Assembly: GCA_910579205.1 (NCBI GenBank)
Contig: CAJTTD010000004.1
Location: 1-64,000 of the forward strand
Direction: 5' to 3'
From: an uncultured Christensenella sp.
GTDB lineage: Bacteria > Bacillota > Clostridia > Christensenellales > Pumilibacteraceae
DNA length: 64,000 nucleotides
In this document: positions 1 to 8,135 of the stretch, piece by piece
Layout: every line of letters begins with the position of its first letter
Position numbering within the stretch: position 1 is the stretch's first letter
Position numbers and translations under genes: made by a program
The notes under the pieces: model-generated
The model's input: only the letters and a program-made list of their open reading frames with translations
The model's database searches: none
What the model was told of the DNA's origin: nothing

Positions 1-2
1 TT

Positions 3-155
3 TGTTTCTTTGCCTTGCCGAGCATAATTCCTGCAAGCAACGTCGTGGTGGCAATCGTCATTGGCGGAGCAAGCGGTCTGACTGCAACAGGTACTAACCA
101 GATTATAAAGCAACTCGGCAAAAAGGACGGTGGCGATGAAAACAAAAGTGATTGA
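3..155 (+). CDS. Phage holin-like protein, C-terminal fragment
   Basis: Open from the window edge in frame 3 and ending in TGA; the start lies outside the window. The 50 visible residues hold a hydrophobic stretch followed by ATGTNQIIKQLGKK and a charged tail. That ending resembles phage holins of Clostridia, which make pores in the inner membrane during lysis. Its place just before integrase genes fits the lysis end of a prophage. It overlaps the next small ORF. The family call rests on a short fragment and could be wrong. Confidence 0.45.
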   Translation, partial: CFFALPSIIPASNVVVAIVIGGASGLTATGTNQIIKQLGKKDGGDENKSD

Positions 156-237
156 AGCAATCCTCAAAAGTCTTTACAAAAGAGGATTAATCACTGATGC
201 GGAGAAAGAAAAAATAATAAAACAGGTTACAAAATAG
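136..237 (+). CDS. 33-residue protein upstream of recombinases
   Basis: ATG start overlapping the end of the holin-like frame, with AAGGACGG as a possible SD. The protein is short, basic and helical (MKTKVIEAILKSLYKRGLIT...). It looks like the SHOCT-like mini-proteins (two short helices) often found just upstream of tandem serine recombinases in Clostridia. A terminator follows at 269. No function is assigned, and the size leaves some doubt that it is translated. Confidence 0.5.
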   Translation: MKTKVIEAILKSLYKRGLITDAEKEKIIKQVTK

Positions 238-268
238 ACGCAGATTTGTCTGGACTTGTGTAAACGAT

Positions 269-318
269 AACGGTATAATTCGTGCTACCAAAAGGCAGGA
301 TTATACCGTTTATTTTTT
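269..318 (+). terminator. Intrinsic terminator after the lysis-end genes
   Basis: A perfect 10-bp stem AACGGTATAA (269-278) / TTATACCGTT (301-310) with a 22-base loop is followed by a T-rich run. It separates the holin-like end from the recombinase genes. Confidence 0.75.
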
Positions 319-375
319 TACATAGGTTCAACCCCTGCACGAAAGGTAGAGTAATGAACAAAAAAGGAGGTAGTA

Positions 376-1869
376 ATGGAAATCACAAAGATACCGATGC
401 AAACGCCTGAAAAGCCGAGAATCGGAGTTTACGTTCGTGTCAGTACAAAGAAAGAAGAGCAAGAATACAGCTTCGCTTTTCAGTCGCAGTATTGGAATCA
501 ACGATTCGGAAACGATCAATCCATCGAGTATGTAGGTTTGTTTACAGATGAAGGTATCAGCGGCAAATCGATGAGAAACCGAAAGGGACTCAACAAGTTA
601 TTGGATATGGTTCGGCATAGGGAAATCGACCGAATCTATACAAAATCAATCTCAAGATTCGCAAGGAATTATACCGAGACGCTGACAGTGGTTCGGGAAC
701 TGCGTGACTTGGGAGTACCAATCATATTCGAGAAAGAGAACATAAACACGCTCGATCCGAAATGTGGTTTGATTTTAACGGTTATGGCAAGCCTTGCGGA
801 GCAGGAAATTATATCGATGAGTAAAAACCAAAAGTGGGCGGCAAGAAAGCGGTTTGCAAATGGTAGTATTGAATTAACTCGAATACTTGGTTACTCATAC
901 GAAAAAGGTAAGTTGACGGTAATACCGCACGAGGCGGCAATCGTCAGAGAAATCTTTGACCTATACTTGCAGGGGAATGGCGTAACTAAAATCGCCGCAA
1001 TATTAGAAGCGAAAGGTTATAGAACGGTGCATAACAGAACCGATTGGAGCAGAAAATCGGTATTGTCTGTACTGAAAAATGAAAAGTACACAGGTAACTG
1101 CCTACTGCAGAAAAATATTTGCGATATGAAAACCAAAAAACCGAATAAAGGCGAACTGCCGCAATACTACATAGAAAACTCGCACGAAGCGATAATCCCG
1201 ATGGAAGACTTTGAGCGGGTACAAAAGCTGATGCAAGTAAAAGTTGATAAGTTCCATCCTAACGGCGTTGACAGTGGCGGATTTAGGTATCCGCTGTCTG
1301 GTAAAATCAAATGCGGAGTGTGCGGAGCGACTTATAAACGAAAGACTGCGGCAAAAGGACAAACCTATGAATCCATTAAATGGACTTGCGTAGTTAAAGA
1401 CGTAAAGGGAAAGGCGAACTGCGACAGTCACGAAATCAAGAATGATGTCGTGGAGAAGTTGCTGATAGAAGCCTACAATGAAAGCCTTGATAAAAAATAC
1501 GCATATTCGGGAGCGGCGGAGGAATACGAGAAATTGAAAGCCTTGCTTGCGACGGAGCAAGAATTGAAGACGCTCCACACGAAAGGCTATATTGCCGACG
1601 CACAATACCGTGCCGAGTGCGATAGATTATTAAATGAAATAAAGAGCCGAGAGGCAACGATACAAACTTTACAATCGAGAAAATTGGGCGAAAAGAGATT
1701 TGAAAAATCCGCTGTGTTCACAAAGGACATGGCGGATTTTCTTATACAAGCAACAGTCAAAGATTGGACGGTTACGTTCGAGTTCGCCAACGGCATCACA
1801 ATTACAAGATCTTATACAAACGGGAGGGCGGGTAATGTTAACGGAAAACTCTGCAAGCACAAAGCCTAA
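376..1869 (+). CDS. Large serine recombinase 1
   Basis: A 497-residue site-specific recombinase that would cut and rejoin attachment sites of the mobile element. The N-terminal resolvase domain has the catalytic serine at S23 (YVRVSTKKEE) and the conserved SISRFARN segment near residue 91. A recombinase domain follows at about 165-300. A zinc ribbon has Cys at 313, 316, 338 and 349, and a charged coiled-coil stretch lies near 380-440. The start is set by a textbook AAAGGAGG six bases upstream. The 3' end overlaps the second recombinase by 35 bases, so the two are probably made together. Paired recombinases of this type are typical of Bacillota prophages and integrative elements; which one does integration cannot be told from sequence. 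Confidence 0.93.
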   Translation: MEITKIPMQTPEKPRIGVYVRVSTKKEEQEYSFAFQSQYWNQRFGNDQSIEYVGLFTDEGISGKSMRNRKGLNKLLDMVRHREIDRIYTKSISRFARNYTETLTVVRELRDLGVPIIFEKENINTLDPKCGLILTVMASLAEQEIISMSKNQKWAARKRFANGSIELTRILGYSYEKGKLTVIPHEAAIVREIFDLYLQGNGVTKIAAILEAKGYRTVHNRTDWSRKSVLSVLKNEKYTGNCLLQKNICDMKTKKPNKGELPQYYIENSHEAIIPMEDFERVQKLMQVKVDKFHPNGVDSGGFRYPLSGKIKCGVCGATYKRKTAAKGQTYESIKWTCVVKDVKGKANCDSHEIKNDVVEKLLIEAYNESLDKKYAYSGAAEEYEKLKALLATEQELKTLHTKGYIADAQYRAECDRLLNEIKSREATIQTLQSRKLGEKRFEKSAVFTKDMADFLIQATVKDWTVTFEFANGITITRSYTNGRAGNVNGKLCKHKA

Positions 1870-3463
1870 AATAAGGCTTATACCAGCGAAACCGCGTCAA
1901 GAGCTGACGGGTAGAACAACGGCAACGGGCGAAATGGCAAAACTGCGAATCGCACCGTATGCGAGAGTGTCGACCGACCACGAAGAGCAAGAAAGCAGCT
2001 ACGAGGCACAGGTTAAACACTTTAAGCAACTGATCGAGAGCCACGATGATTGGGAACTCGTGGACATTTATGCAGACCCCGGCATCAGCGGAAAAAACAT
2101 TAAAAGACCGAATTTTCAAAGGCTTATAGACGACTGCGACCGAGGCAAGGTTGATATGATAATCACGAAATCGGTCAGCAGATTCGCCAGAAACACATTG
2201 GACTGCGTAAAGACGGTAAGAAAACTCAAGGAAATGGGCATCAAGGTATATTTCGAAAAAGAAAACCTTGACACCTTGCAAGAAAGCAGTGAGTTTGTGC
2301 TGACGATTATGGCAAGTCTCGCCGAAGAAGAGAGTCGAAGCATATCCAACAATATAAGGTGGAGCGTTAAAAAAAGGTTCGAGAACGGCGAAGTGATAAT
2401 GAGTACGGCGCATTTTCTCGGATATACAAAAACAAAGAATGGCCCGCTGACGATAGTGCCAGAGCAAGCGATTATAGTGCGGAGAATCTACGGCGAATTT
2501 TTAGACGGATACAGCCTACAGGAAATAGCCGACGGATTAATGCGTGACGGAATCCCGTCGCCGTCGGGCAAAGAACGGTGGCATCCGACGACTATAAAAT
2601 CAATACTGCAGAACGAAAAGTATATGGGCGACAGCCATCTGCAGAAAACCTACTTGCCCGATTTTTTATCGCCGAGAAGAATAAAGAACGAAGGGCAAGC
2701 GGACAGCTACTATGTAGAAGACAGCCACGCAGCCATTATCTCAAAGGAAATGTTCGAGTTGGTGCAACAGGAATTTGTGGGGCGGAACGAGCTACGAAGC
2801 TCAAACCGAACGGGACACGGCAAATACTCTGGCAAGTATGCATTCAGTGGAATGATAATCTGCGGCGAGTGCGGAGAAACATATAGACGGCATCAGCAAT
2901 ACAATCCGTATAAGAAATATTATATCTGGGTATGCAAACGGCACGAAAACACGGGGAAAGAAAACTGCGGAGCAAAGCCTATAAGAGAGGACGCTATAGA
3001 AAAGGCGTTTGTAAGGGCGCTGAACGGCTTGATAGAAAACCGAGAGGAAATACTCGATGAACTGCAGAAAGCGGTTGTGACGCAAGTGTCGGACTCGTGC
3101 GAGAGCGAAGTCGCCCAGATAGATGAAGAGATAAGAAACACACAAAATAAAATCGTGGACTTATTAATGGATAAGAACGGCGGGCTGATAACTGATAAGC
3201 AATACGAAAGACAAGTGCAATTACTGAAATTCCAAATCGACGAATTAAATCTTAAAAAGGAAATTATGCTGAACGAACAAGGCAAGGTGCAGCTTGCCGA
3301 GTACCGAGCGGACGCAGTAACCGAATTATTAAAGACAGGCAAAATCCTTGACGAGTTCGACAAAACCATATTCAAAAGCCTTGTGCGGAAGATTAAGGTG
3401 GTAGCCGACAAGGAAATAGAGATAGAGTTCGAGTGCGGAATTAAGGTAACAGAAAAACTATAA
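1835..3463 (+). CDS. Large serine recombinase 2
   Basis: A 542-residue recombinase with the same domain order as its neighbour: resolvase domain with catalytic S46 (YARVSTDHEE), SVSRFARN near 113, recombinase domain, zinc ribbon with Cys at 343, 346, 367 and 378, and a coiled coil near 430-490. An ATG at 1700 is in frame, but the start at 1835 is preferred: GGGAGGGCGG lies just upstream and the extra N-terminus has no family similarity. The protein clearly differs from recombinase 1, so this is not a fresh duplication. A strong hairpin follows at 3484. Confidence 0.93.
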   Translation: MLTENSASTKPKIRLIPAKPRQELTGRTTATGEMAKLRIAPYARVSTDHEEQESSYEAQVKHFKQLIESHDDWELVDIYADPGISGKNIKRPNFQRLIDDCDRGKVDMIITKSVSRFARNTLDCVKTVRKLKEMGIKVYFEKENLDTLQESSEFVLTIMASLAEEESRSISNNIRWSVKKRFENGEVIMSTAHFLGYTKTKNGPLTIVPEQAIIVRRIYGEFLDGYSLQEIADGLMRDGIPSPSGKERWHPTTIKSILQNEKYMGDSHLQKTYLPDFLSPRRIKNEGQADSYYVEDSHAAIISKEMFELVQQEFVGRNELRSSNRTGHGKYSGKYAFSGMIICGECGETYRRHQQYNPYKKYYIWVCKRHENTGKENCGAKPIREDAIEKAFVRALNGLIENREEILDELQKAVVTQVSDSCESEVAQIDEEIRNTQNKIVDLLMDKNGGLITDKQYERQVQLLKFQIDELNLKKEIMLNEQGKVQLAEYRADAVTELLKTGKILDEFDKTIFKSLVRKIKVVADKEIEIEFECGIKVTEKL

Positions 3464-3483
3464 CCATATTATATATAAGGAAA

Positions 3484-3530
3484 AGACCGACTGCGGAACT
3501 AACTCCGTGGTCGGTCTAATTTGCTTTTTT
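3484..3530 (+). terminator. Terminator of the recombinase operon (copy 1 of a duplicated hairpin)
   Basis: Stem AGACCGAC (3484-3491) / GTCGGTCT (3510-3517) with an inner CGGA/TCCG stem, then a T-rich tract. A near-identical hairpin lies at 4318, beyond the next gene. Confidence 0.8.
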
Positions 3531-3581
3531 ATTATTTGTATGATAGAATTAATAATATAAATACAAAAGTTGGGGTTAAAT

Positions 3582-4304
3582 ATGGGCAAATCGCTTGATT
3601 GGTTAAAAGAACAAGTTGATAAAGTTGTGCTTGATGAGAAATTATTTAGACTATATATCTCTAATGATAAATATATTTTAGGTGCTCATTTGAAAAATAA
3701 CAATGGCCCTAATTATTTTTCAATTTCTACAATATATGATTCCATTGTTAGATTAAATAAATATATTCGTATGTCTTTTGATTTAGCCGCACAATGTGAG
3801 CCGACAAAAAATTTGCTTGAACATACAATGATAGGGGACATTCCTAATAATGAGATTGTCGCATTATATTATATTGAAAATATGATTTTTCGTATAGAAA
3901 CTTTGTGGGATTTATTGGCTCAATTATGTAATGAATTTTGGCAAACGAAATGTCCAATAGATAAACTATATGCGGAAAATTATTTTCACAATGCACAACA
4001 AGGTAAAAAGGCAAAACAGTTTGCTAAATGTGTATATCAATATTTTATGGAAAAAGATGAAATAAAAGATGATATGGAATTTTGGTTTGGGAACTATCAA
4101 TATATTAAAGATTATAGAAATAAGATGACGCATCGCAATTCCCCAAGTATCACAACTATATCAAATTTTGATTTTGATTTTCGTCCACCTACAATGTTTG
4201 TATTAAAGCGTGCAACAGAGGTGTATCTAAAAGTTTATGAATTTATTAAGGATTTATTGGATGAGATAATGGAATATTTTGCAGCTAATAATATTTTTGA
4301 TTAG
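3582..4304 (+). CDS. HEPN-domain protein (Cthe_2314-like)
   Basis: A 240-residue, visibly AT-rich gene unlike the chromosomal genes further right. A C-terminal YRNKMTHRN segment gives the R-x4-H motif of HEPN domains, which in many families form an RNase site. The residues before it (YIENMIFRIETLWDLLAQLCNEFW) match the helical core of the Cthe_2314-type HEPN family as I recall it. ATG 3582 is preferred over the in-frame TTG at 3570. It is cargo of the integrative element and stands alone between two copies of one terminator hairpin. A role in phage defence or abortive infection is inference only; no antitoxin partner sits beside it. Confidence 0.65.
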   Translation: MGKSLDWLKEQVDKVVLDEKLFRLYISNDKYILGAHLKNNNGPNYFSISTIYDSIVRLNKYIRMSFDLAAQCEPTKNLLEHTMIGDIPNNEIVALYYIENMIFRIETLWDLLAQLCNEFWQTKCPIDKLYAENYFHNAQQGKKAKQFAKCVYQYFMEKDEIKDDMEFWFGNYQYIKDYRNKMTHRNSPSITTISNFDFDFRPPTMFVLKRATEVYLKVYEFIKDLLDEIMEYFAANNIFD

Positions 4305-4317
4305 TTGTGCTATAAAA

Positions 4318-4357
4318 AGACCGACTGCGGAAACAGCTCCGTGGTCGGTCTTTTTTT
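4318..4357. terminator. Bidirectional terminator (copy 2 of the duplicated hairpin)
   Basis: Stem AGACCGAC (4318-4325) / GTCGGTCT (4344-4351), same inner stem as the copy at 3484 and only a few loop changes. A-run on the left and T-run on the right let it serve both the HEPN gene and the convergent DUF4238 gene. Confidence 0.8.
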
Positions 4358-5786
4358 ATGATAATTTACGCAAATCCGCTTTAATTAATTCTATGCGTTG
4401 TGCTGGAGATCCCATAAAATCAAAGTTTTTCATTGTAAGTACGCTTTTTTCATTATCCAATAGGTGTTGGAGTATATATTTATTTTGTCTCGTGTCTTTA
4501 AGTGCCATAAGAGCATAATGATCCAACCATTTAAATGGACTGACGCTACATTTACTGCCATCATCTTTAAAATATTTATAAATATAGTTGTATGAATCAG
4601 AAAGCAAAATATCGACAAGGGTACCGAGCCATGCGTCATCTTCGTACATTTTTTTATTATTGACTGCTTTAAAAGCACTCATGGTTGCCAAAGAATCTAC
4701 AACCTTTTTATAATCATTAAAACCAATAAGATTTTTCGTTTGAGATAAAATTAAAACATTTATATGGATAGTATCGTAAACGGACAATTTGCAAGGCGTG
4801 TAAATAAATTTATCGTCCATTGAGTGTTGATTCGGAACGGTATATATATTTTCAGGCGTATTGATGATTTCACGTGTTTCGAATATGCTGGGCCAAATAT
4901 CGGGTTTATTATATTTATAAGTTTCTTGGTCATTTAAAAGTCGCATTCCTTTATCGTCATATAGTCTGAAGAAGGGGTGTGCTAATACGATGCATCGTGT
5001 TGAAGATAGATTGAAAATATTAAAGTTTTCAAACATTACCTCATTGGTCAACAATAAATCGCAATAACGAGCCTTTAATACTTCGGAGTCATCGCTTTTT
5101 AGGCAGTGCATTAGATATGAATGTTTGGAAAGGGATATTCCCTCGAAGATGTAATGGCTTGGTTCATATTCGGAAGTCATACCGTTATCGGTCAAAATAA
5201 ATTCATGTCTCGGATGGCTATCGCAGAAAGTAAGAAAGGCATCAAGAAAGACTTTCGCCCAAGCATAAAATTCCCGCACACATAGGGGATGGAATATTAG
5301 TTCAGCTTCGGTATTGCAATTAATAAATAATTCCATTGCTCGCATTTGCAAATTAAATGGAGTATCGTCAATATCGTCGATGGAAGGTAATAGCATTAAA
5401 GACGAATATTTAATATTATCATAGTGCTGTAAAAGTTTTAAGTAGCGTTCAGTATTGCTTTTGAAATTTCGAATACTAACAATAAATTCGTCTGGTGTTT
5501 TCGTTTTAATGCTACAAACCAATAAATATCTTTTTAGCAATAAAAGTTCAGTGCGAGTAAGAGTTATTTTGTTTTTGCCGAGAACCTTTTTATCAAGTAA
5601 TTTTGCAAAATCATTCTCCAAATTAAAATTCATTGCTGTTTCAACTTCATCAGTATAGATATCTTTCTTATAAAAAATATTTTCTGTTTGGGTATGCTTC
5701 GAAATGCTTTTGGCATTATCGTCGAAAATATAAAGAGCATTAGCAAAACGCTTTAATATTAATTGTGAAACGTAATGATTTTTCAT
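4356..5786 (-). CDS. DUF4238 domain protein
   Basis: A 476-residue soluble protein. Its N-terminus (MKNHYVSQLILKRFA) carries the signature of DUF4238, whose members start with a conserved HYVSQ-x-L-x-RF segment. The family has no settled biochemical role that I know of; members recur in mobile elements and near defence genes. The gene is AT-rich like the HEPN gene, faces it tail to tail and shares its terminator. No signal peptide or membrane segment is visible. Both genes are probably cargo of the recombinase element. Confidence 0.75.
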   Translation of the reverse strand: MKNHYVSQLILKRFANALYIFDDNAKSISKHTQTENIFYKKDIYTDEVETAMNFNLENDFAKLLDKKVLGKNKITLTRTELLLLKRYLLVCSIKTKTPDEFIVSIRNFKSNTERYLKLLQHYDNIKYSSLMLLPSIDDIDDTPFNLQMRAMELFINCNTEAELIFHPLCVREFYAWAKVFLDAFLTFCDSHPRHEFILTDNGMTSEYEPSHYIFEGISLSKHSYLMHCLKSDDSEVLKARYCDLLLTNEVMFENFNIFNLSSTRCIVLAHPFFRLYDDKGMRLLNDQETYKYNKPDIWPSIFETREIINTPENIYTVPNQHSMDDKFIYTPCKLSVYDTIHINVLILSQTKNLIGFNDYKKVVDSLATMSAFKAVNNKKMYEDDAWLGTLVDILLSDSYNYIYKYFKDDGSKCSVSPFKWLDHYALMALKDTRQNKYILQHLLDNEKSVLTMKNFDFMGSPAQRIELIKADLRKLS

Positions 5787-6041
5787 AAGTAACCTTTAAT
5801 GAGAAGATTCTATATAAAAATTATAGCACAACACAAAGGATAAATCAATAAAGGTGGGAATAGCATTTATAATAAGTACGCTCCTTTTCGTTCAATGAGT
5901 GGCAAAAACCCTTTTCGTTGTGTCTAATCCCATTATTTAGAGAGAGCGAGAAGAAGATAAATCAATTCCCGTCAAGAAAAGCGTCATAATGCACGAAAAG
6001 GGTAAATAACGAAAAAACACCCTAAAAACGGCATTTGAGCA
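5787..6041. other. Gene-free stretch at the probable right boundary of the element
   Basis: No plausible ORF. It holds an inverted repeat ACCCTTTTCGT (5908-5918) / ACGAAAAGGGT (5993-6003) and an extra related CTCCTTTTCGTTC at 5881-5893. AT-rich sequence gives way here to chromosomal composition, so the element's right attachment site probably lies in this stretch, but no crossover core can be named. Confidence 0.4.
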
Positions 6042-6092
6042 TAGAAAAAGACACACGCAGCGGAGATTTTAACGCTCCTTTTGCGTGTGTCT
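6042..6092 (-). terminator. Terminator of tRNA-Leu
   Basis: Read on the minus strand: GACACACGC / GCGTGTGTC stem (plus-strand 6050-6058 and 6083-6091) with an inner GGAGCG / CGCTCC-like pairing, followed by TTTTTCT. It starts directly after the tRNA CCA end. Confidence 0.75.
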
Positions 6093-6095
6093 TGG

Positions 6096-6178
6096 TGGTG
6101 CCGCCGACAGGACTTGAACCTGCACGGTCTCCCATTAGATCCTAAGTCTAACGTGTCTGCCAATTCCACCACGGCGGC
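6096..6178 (-). tRNA. tRNA-Leu (UAG)
   Basis: On the minus strand the acceptor GCCGCCG pairs with CGGCGGC, the discriminator is A and CCA is encoded. The anticodon loop CTTAGGA gives UAG. The long variable arm (class II) fits Leu. Confidence 0.93.
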
Positions 6179-6291
6179 ATGTTATGCTCTTGCGCTGTGT
6201 CGCAAGCAAGTATGATTTTAGCATAGTCGGCGCAGTTTTGCAAGCGAATGGGGGATACGGCGCAATAAAATCTGCAAGTAGTTATTATCGC

Positions 6292-6320
6292 TTGCCATAA
6301 TCAGAGAAACGTTGTACAAT
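6292..6320 (+). promoter_or_regulatory. Promoter of rdgB
   Basis: TTGCCA (6292-6297), 17-base spacer, TACAAT (6315-6320). The expected transcript start is about 6327, only two or three bases before the ATG at 6330. Confidence 0.6.
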
Positions 6321-6329
6321 CTATGTATT

Positions 6330-6899
6330 ATGAAAGATAGGATAATCATAGCCACGGGCAACGTCGGTAAGCTAAAAGAATTTCGCGCCATGCTGCCTAC
6401 ATACGACGTTGTGTCGCCCAAAGAATTGGGTATAGAGTTCGACGTGGAAGAAACGGGCTCTACGTTTTACGAAAACGCTCTCATCAAAGCGCGGGCTTTG
6501 TTTGAATTAAGCGGACTGCCGTCCGTTGCGGATGACAGCGGACTGTGCGTAGACGCTCTCGACGGCGCGCCCGGCGTGTTGTCGGCGCGATACAGCGGCG
6601 GCGGCGATAAAGAAAACAACGCAAAACTTTTGCGTGAGCTGGACGGCGTGAAAGACCGCTGCGCGCACTTTTCGAGCTGTATCGTTTATTATGACGGCAA
6701 CAATGTGATAGAAGCGACGGGGCATACATACGGCGTAATAGATACCAAGGCTGTCGGTAGCAACGGGTTCGGCTACGATCCGATTTTTATAAGCGACGAT
6801 CTGGGTAAATCGTTCGGCTCAGCGACCGACGAGGAAAAGAACGCAGTCAGTCATCGCGCGCGCGCATTAGAGGCTTTACGGGGCAAGCTGGGGCTTTAA
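6330..6899 (+). CDS. rdgB: RdgB/Ham1-type XTP/dITP pyrophosphatase
   Basis: A 189-residue house-cleaning enzyme that hydrolyses deaminated purine triphosphates (dITP, XTP) to monophosphates and PPi. Family marks are the N-terminal IIATGNVGKLKEF nucleotide-binding segment, the ADDSGLCVDALDGAPGV motif near residue 67, and the C-terminal SHRARALEAL. ATG 6330 is preferred over the in-frame TTG at 6312, because that TTG lies inside the -10 region. No SD is visible and the promoter puts the transcript start almost on the ATG, so translation may be leaderless. The phosphodiesterase gene follows, a pairing common in Clostridia. Confidence 0.95.
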   Translation: MKDRIIIATGNVGKLKEFRAMLPTYDVVSPKELGIEFDVEETGSTFYENALIKARALFELSGLPSVADDSGLCVDALDGAPGVLSARYSGGGDKENNAKLLRELDGVKDRCAHFSSCIVYYDGNNVIEATGHTYGVIDTKAVGSNGFGYDPIFISDDLGKSFGSATDEEKNAVSHRARALEALRGKLGL

Positions 6900-6922
6900 A
6901 ACGCATATCGACGGAGAGAAAA

Positions 6923-7387
6923 GTGTCTGTCAAATTGACGGTGGTTTCCGATATACATTACGACGGCGGGCGGCTCGAACGTTTATTGCCTATTATAAAT
7001 TCGAGCGACGGTTGCATATTTTGCGGCGACGGCGCGACGGAGTTTATGCGCGTTTGGGGCGGCATAATAGTACCCACGGTGTGCGTGCGCGGCAATAATG
7101 ATTTCTACTGTAATTGGGGCGACGATGCCGCTGTGGAGATCGGCGGCAAGAAAATTTTTGTTACACACGGTCATAGGCTGGGAGTAAAATGCGGGCTGTC
7201 CGCGCTTGCTTGCGCCGCAAAAGACCGCGGTTGCGATGTTGCTATCTTCGGACATACCCATGCGTTCTGCGATACTTCTTTGCAAGGCGTGCGGTTGATA
7301 AATGCGGGAGCGCTGTGTAACGGTTCGTATGCTACGGTAACGATCGCGGACAGTGATGTAGAATGCAAACGTTGTTCGGCGGTGTAG
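6923..7387 (+). CDS. YfcE/MJ0936-type metallophosphoesterase
   Basis: A 154-residue calcineurin-like phosphoesterase. Metal-binding motifs appear in order: VVSDIHYD (D-x-H, near residue 9), CGDGA, RGNND (near 53), THGHRLG (near 80) and FGHTHAFC (GHTH, near 112). This small family hydrolyses phosphodiesters with two divalent metals; the natural substrate is unclear. GTG start with GGAGAG nine bases upstream. It lies 23 bases after rdgB, probably in the same transcript. Confidence 0.88.
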   Translation: MSVKLTVVSDIHYDGGRLERLLPIINSSDGCIFCGDGATEFMRVWGGIIVPTVCVRGNNDFYCNWGDDAAVEIGGKKIFVTHGHRLGVKCGLSALACAAKDRGCDVAIFGHTHAFCDTSLQGVRLINAGALCNGSYATVTIADSDVECKRCSAV

Positions 7388-7530
7388 GGGAGATATTAGC
7401 GATAGGAAAAGAGCGGATAAAAATTGTTATTCTGCCCGCAGCGTATGTTTTATTCTCAGTTTGTATTGCCGATAGTCATCGCTTTATGTAAAAATATAAA
7501 AGATAAATTTGTACAACCGATAAAAAATCG

Positions 7531-7559
7531 TTGACAAATACCGATAAATATGGTATTCT
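7531..7559 (+). promoter_or_regulatory. Promoter of the seven-tRNA cluster
   Basis: TTGACA (7531-7536), 17-base spacer, TATTCT (7554-7559). tRNA-Gly begins 12 bases later. No other promoter is evident inside the cluster, where genes are 2-6 bases apart. Confidence 0.8.
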
Positions 7560-7571
7560 TGATAAGCACGT

Positions 7572-7645
7572 GCGGGTGTAGCTCAATGGTAGAGTTTCGG
7601 CCTTCCAAGCCGACCACGTGGGTTCGATTCCCATCACCCGCTCCA
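7572..7645 (+). tRNA. tRNA-Gly (UCC)
   Basis: Acceptor GCGGGTG pairs with CACCCGC; discriminator T and encoded CCA. Anticodon loop CTTCCAA gives UCC. First gene of the cluster. Confidence 0.95.
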
Positions 7646-7650
7646 GCCGT

Positions 7651-7727
7651 GCGCCCGTAGCTCAGCTGGATAGAGCAGCGCCCTTCTAAGGCGTTTGTCG
7701 AGGGTTCAAATCCCCCCGGGCGTGCCA
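7651..7727 (+). tRNA. tRNA-Arg (UCU)
   Basis: Acceptor GCGCCCG pairs with CGGGCGT (terminal G-U), discriminator G, encoded CCA. Anticodon loop CTTCTAA gives UCU. Confidence 0.95.
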
Positions 7728-7731
7728 ATAT

Positions 7732-7809
7732 GGTGGGTATAGCTCAGTTGGTTAGAGCGCCAGGTTGTGGCCCTGGAGGCCAAGGGTTCGAATCCCTTTA
7801 CTCACCCCA
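7732..7809 (+). tRNA. tRNA-His (GUG)
   Basis: Anticodon loop TTGTGGC gives GUG. The extra 5' G (position -1) faces C73, the hallmark of bacterial tRNA-His, with acceptor GTGGGTA / TACTCAC and encoded CCA. Confidence 0.95.
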
Positions 7810-7812
7810 TGT

Positions 7813-7887
7813 AGGGGTATCGCCAAGCGGTAAGGCACGAGACTTTGACTTTCGCACTCGCAGGTTCGAATCCTGCTACCCCTGCCA
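7813..7887 (+). tRNA. tRNA-Gln (UUG)
   Basis: Acceptor AGGGGTA / TACCCCT, discriminator G, encoded CCA. Anticodon loop CTTTGAC gives UUG. A near copy with anticodon CUG follows directly. Confidence 0.95.
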
Positions 7888-7892
7888 CCCTT

Positions 7893-7967
7893 TGGGGTAT
7901 CGCCAAGCGGTAAGGCTACGGACTCTGACTCCGTCATCCGTAGGTTCGAATCCTACTACCCCAGCCA
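7893..7967 (+). tRNA. tRNA-Gln (CUG)
   Basis: Acceptor TGGGGTA / TACCCCA, discriminator G, encoded CCA. Anticodon loop CTCTGAC gives CUG. Similar to the preceding tRNA-Gln, so probably a tandem duplicate that diverged at the anticodon. Confidence 0.95.
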
Positions 7968-7970
7968 TAA

Positions 7971-8046
7971 GGTCCATTAGCTCAGCCGGTAGAGCACTTG
8001 ACTTTTAATCAAGTTGTCCCGCGTTCGAATCGCGGATGGATCACCA
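7971..8046 (+). tRNA. tRNA-Lys (UUU)
   Basis: Acceptor GGTCCAT / ATGGATC, discriminator A, encoded CCA. Anticodon loop CTTTTAA gives UUU. Confidence 0.95.
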
Positions 8047-8050
8047 ATAA

Positions 8051-8135
8051 GGACGGGTTCCCGAGTGGCCAAAGGGAACAGACTGTAAATCTGTCAGCTT
8101 CGCTTTCGGTGGTTCGAATCCACCCCCGTCCACCA
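8051..8135 (+). tRNA. tRNA-Tyr (GUA)
   Basis: Acceptor GGACGGG / CCCGTCC, discriminator A, encoded CCA, long variable arm. Anticodon loop CTGTAAA gives GUA. Last gene of the cluster; its last 19 bases and the hairpin after it are repeated in the array that follows. Confidence 0.96.

Noticed and set aside
1700..1834. Longer start for the second recombinase.
   Set aside because: The extra 45 codons lie inside the first recombinase gene, have no SD at their start and encode sequence unlike the family.
6096..6178. tRNA-Leu 3' end as the attachment site of the element.
   Set aside because: Large serine recombinases do not usually use tRNA 3' ends, and no second copy of the tRNA-Leu end is seen in the window.
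7456..8040. Minus- and plus-strand ORFs over the tRNA cluster.
   Set aside because: They are explained by seven complete tRNA genes; the predicted peptides are typical tRNA-shadow products.
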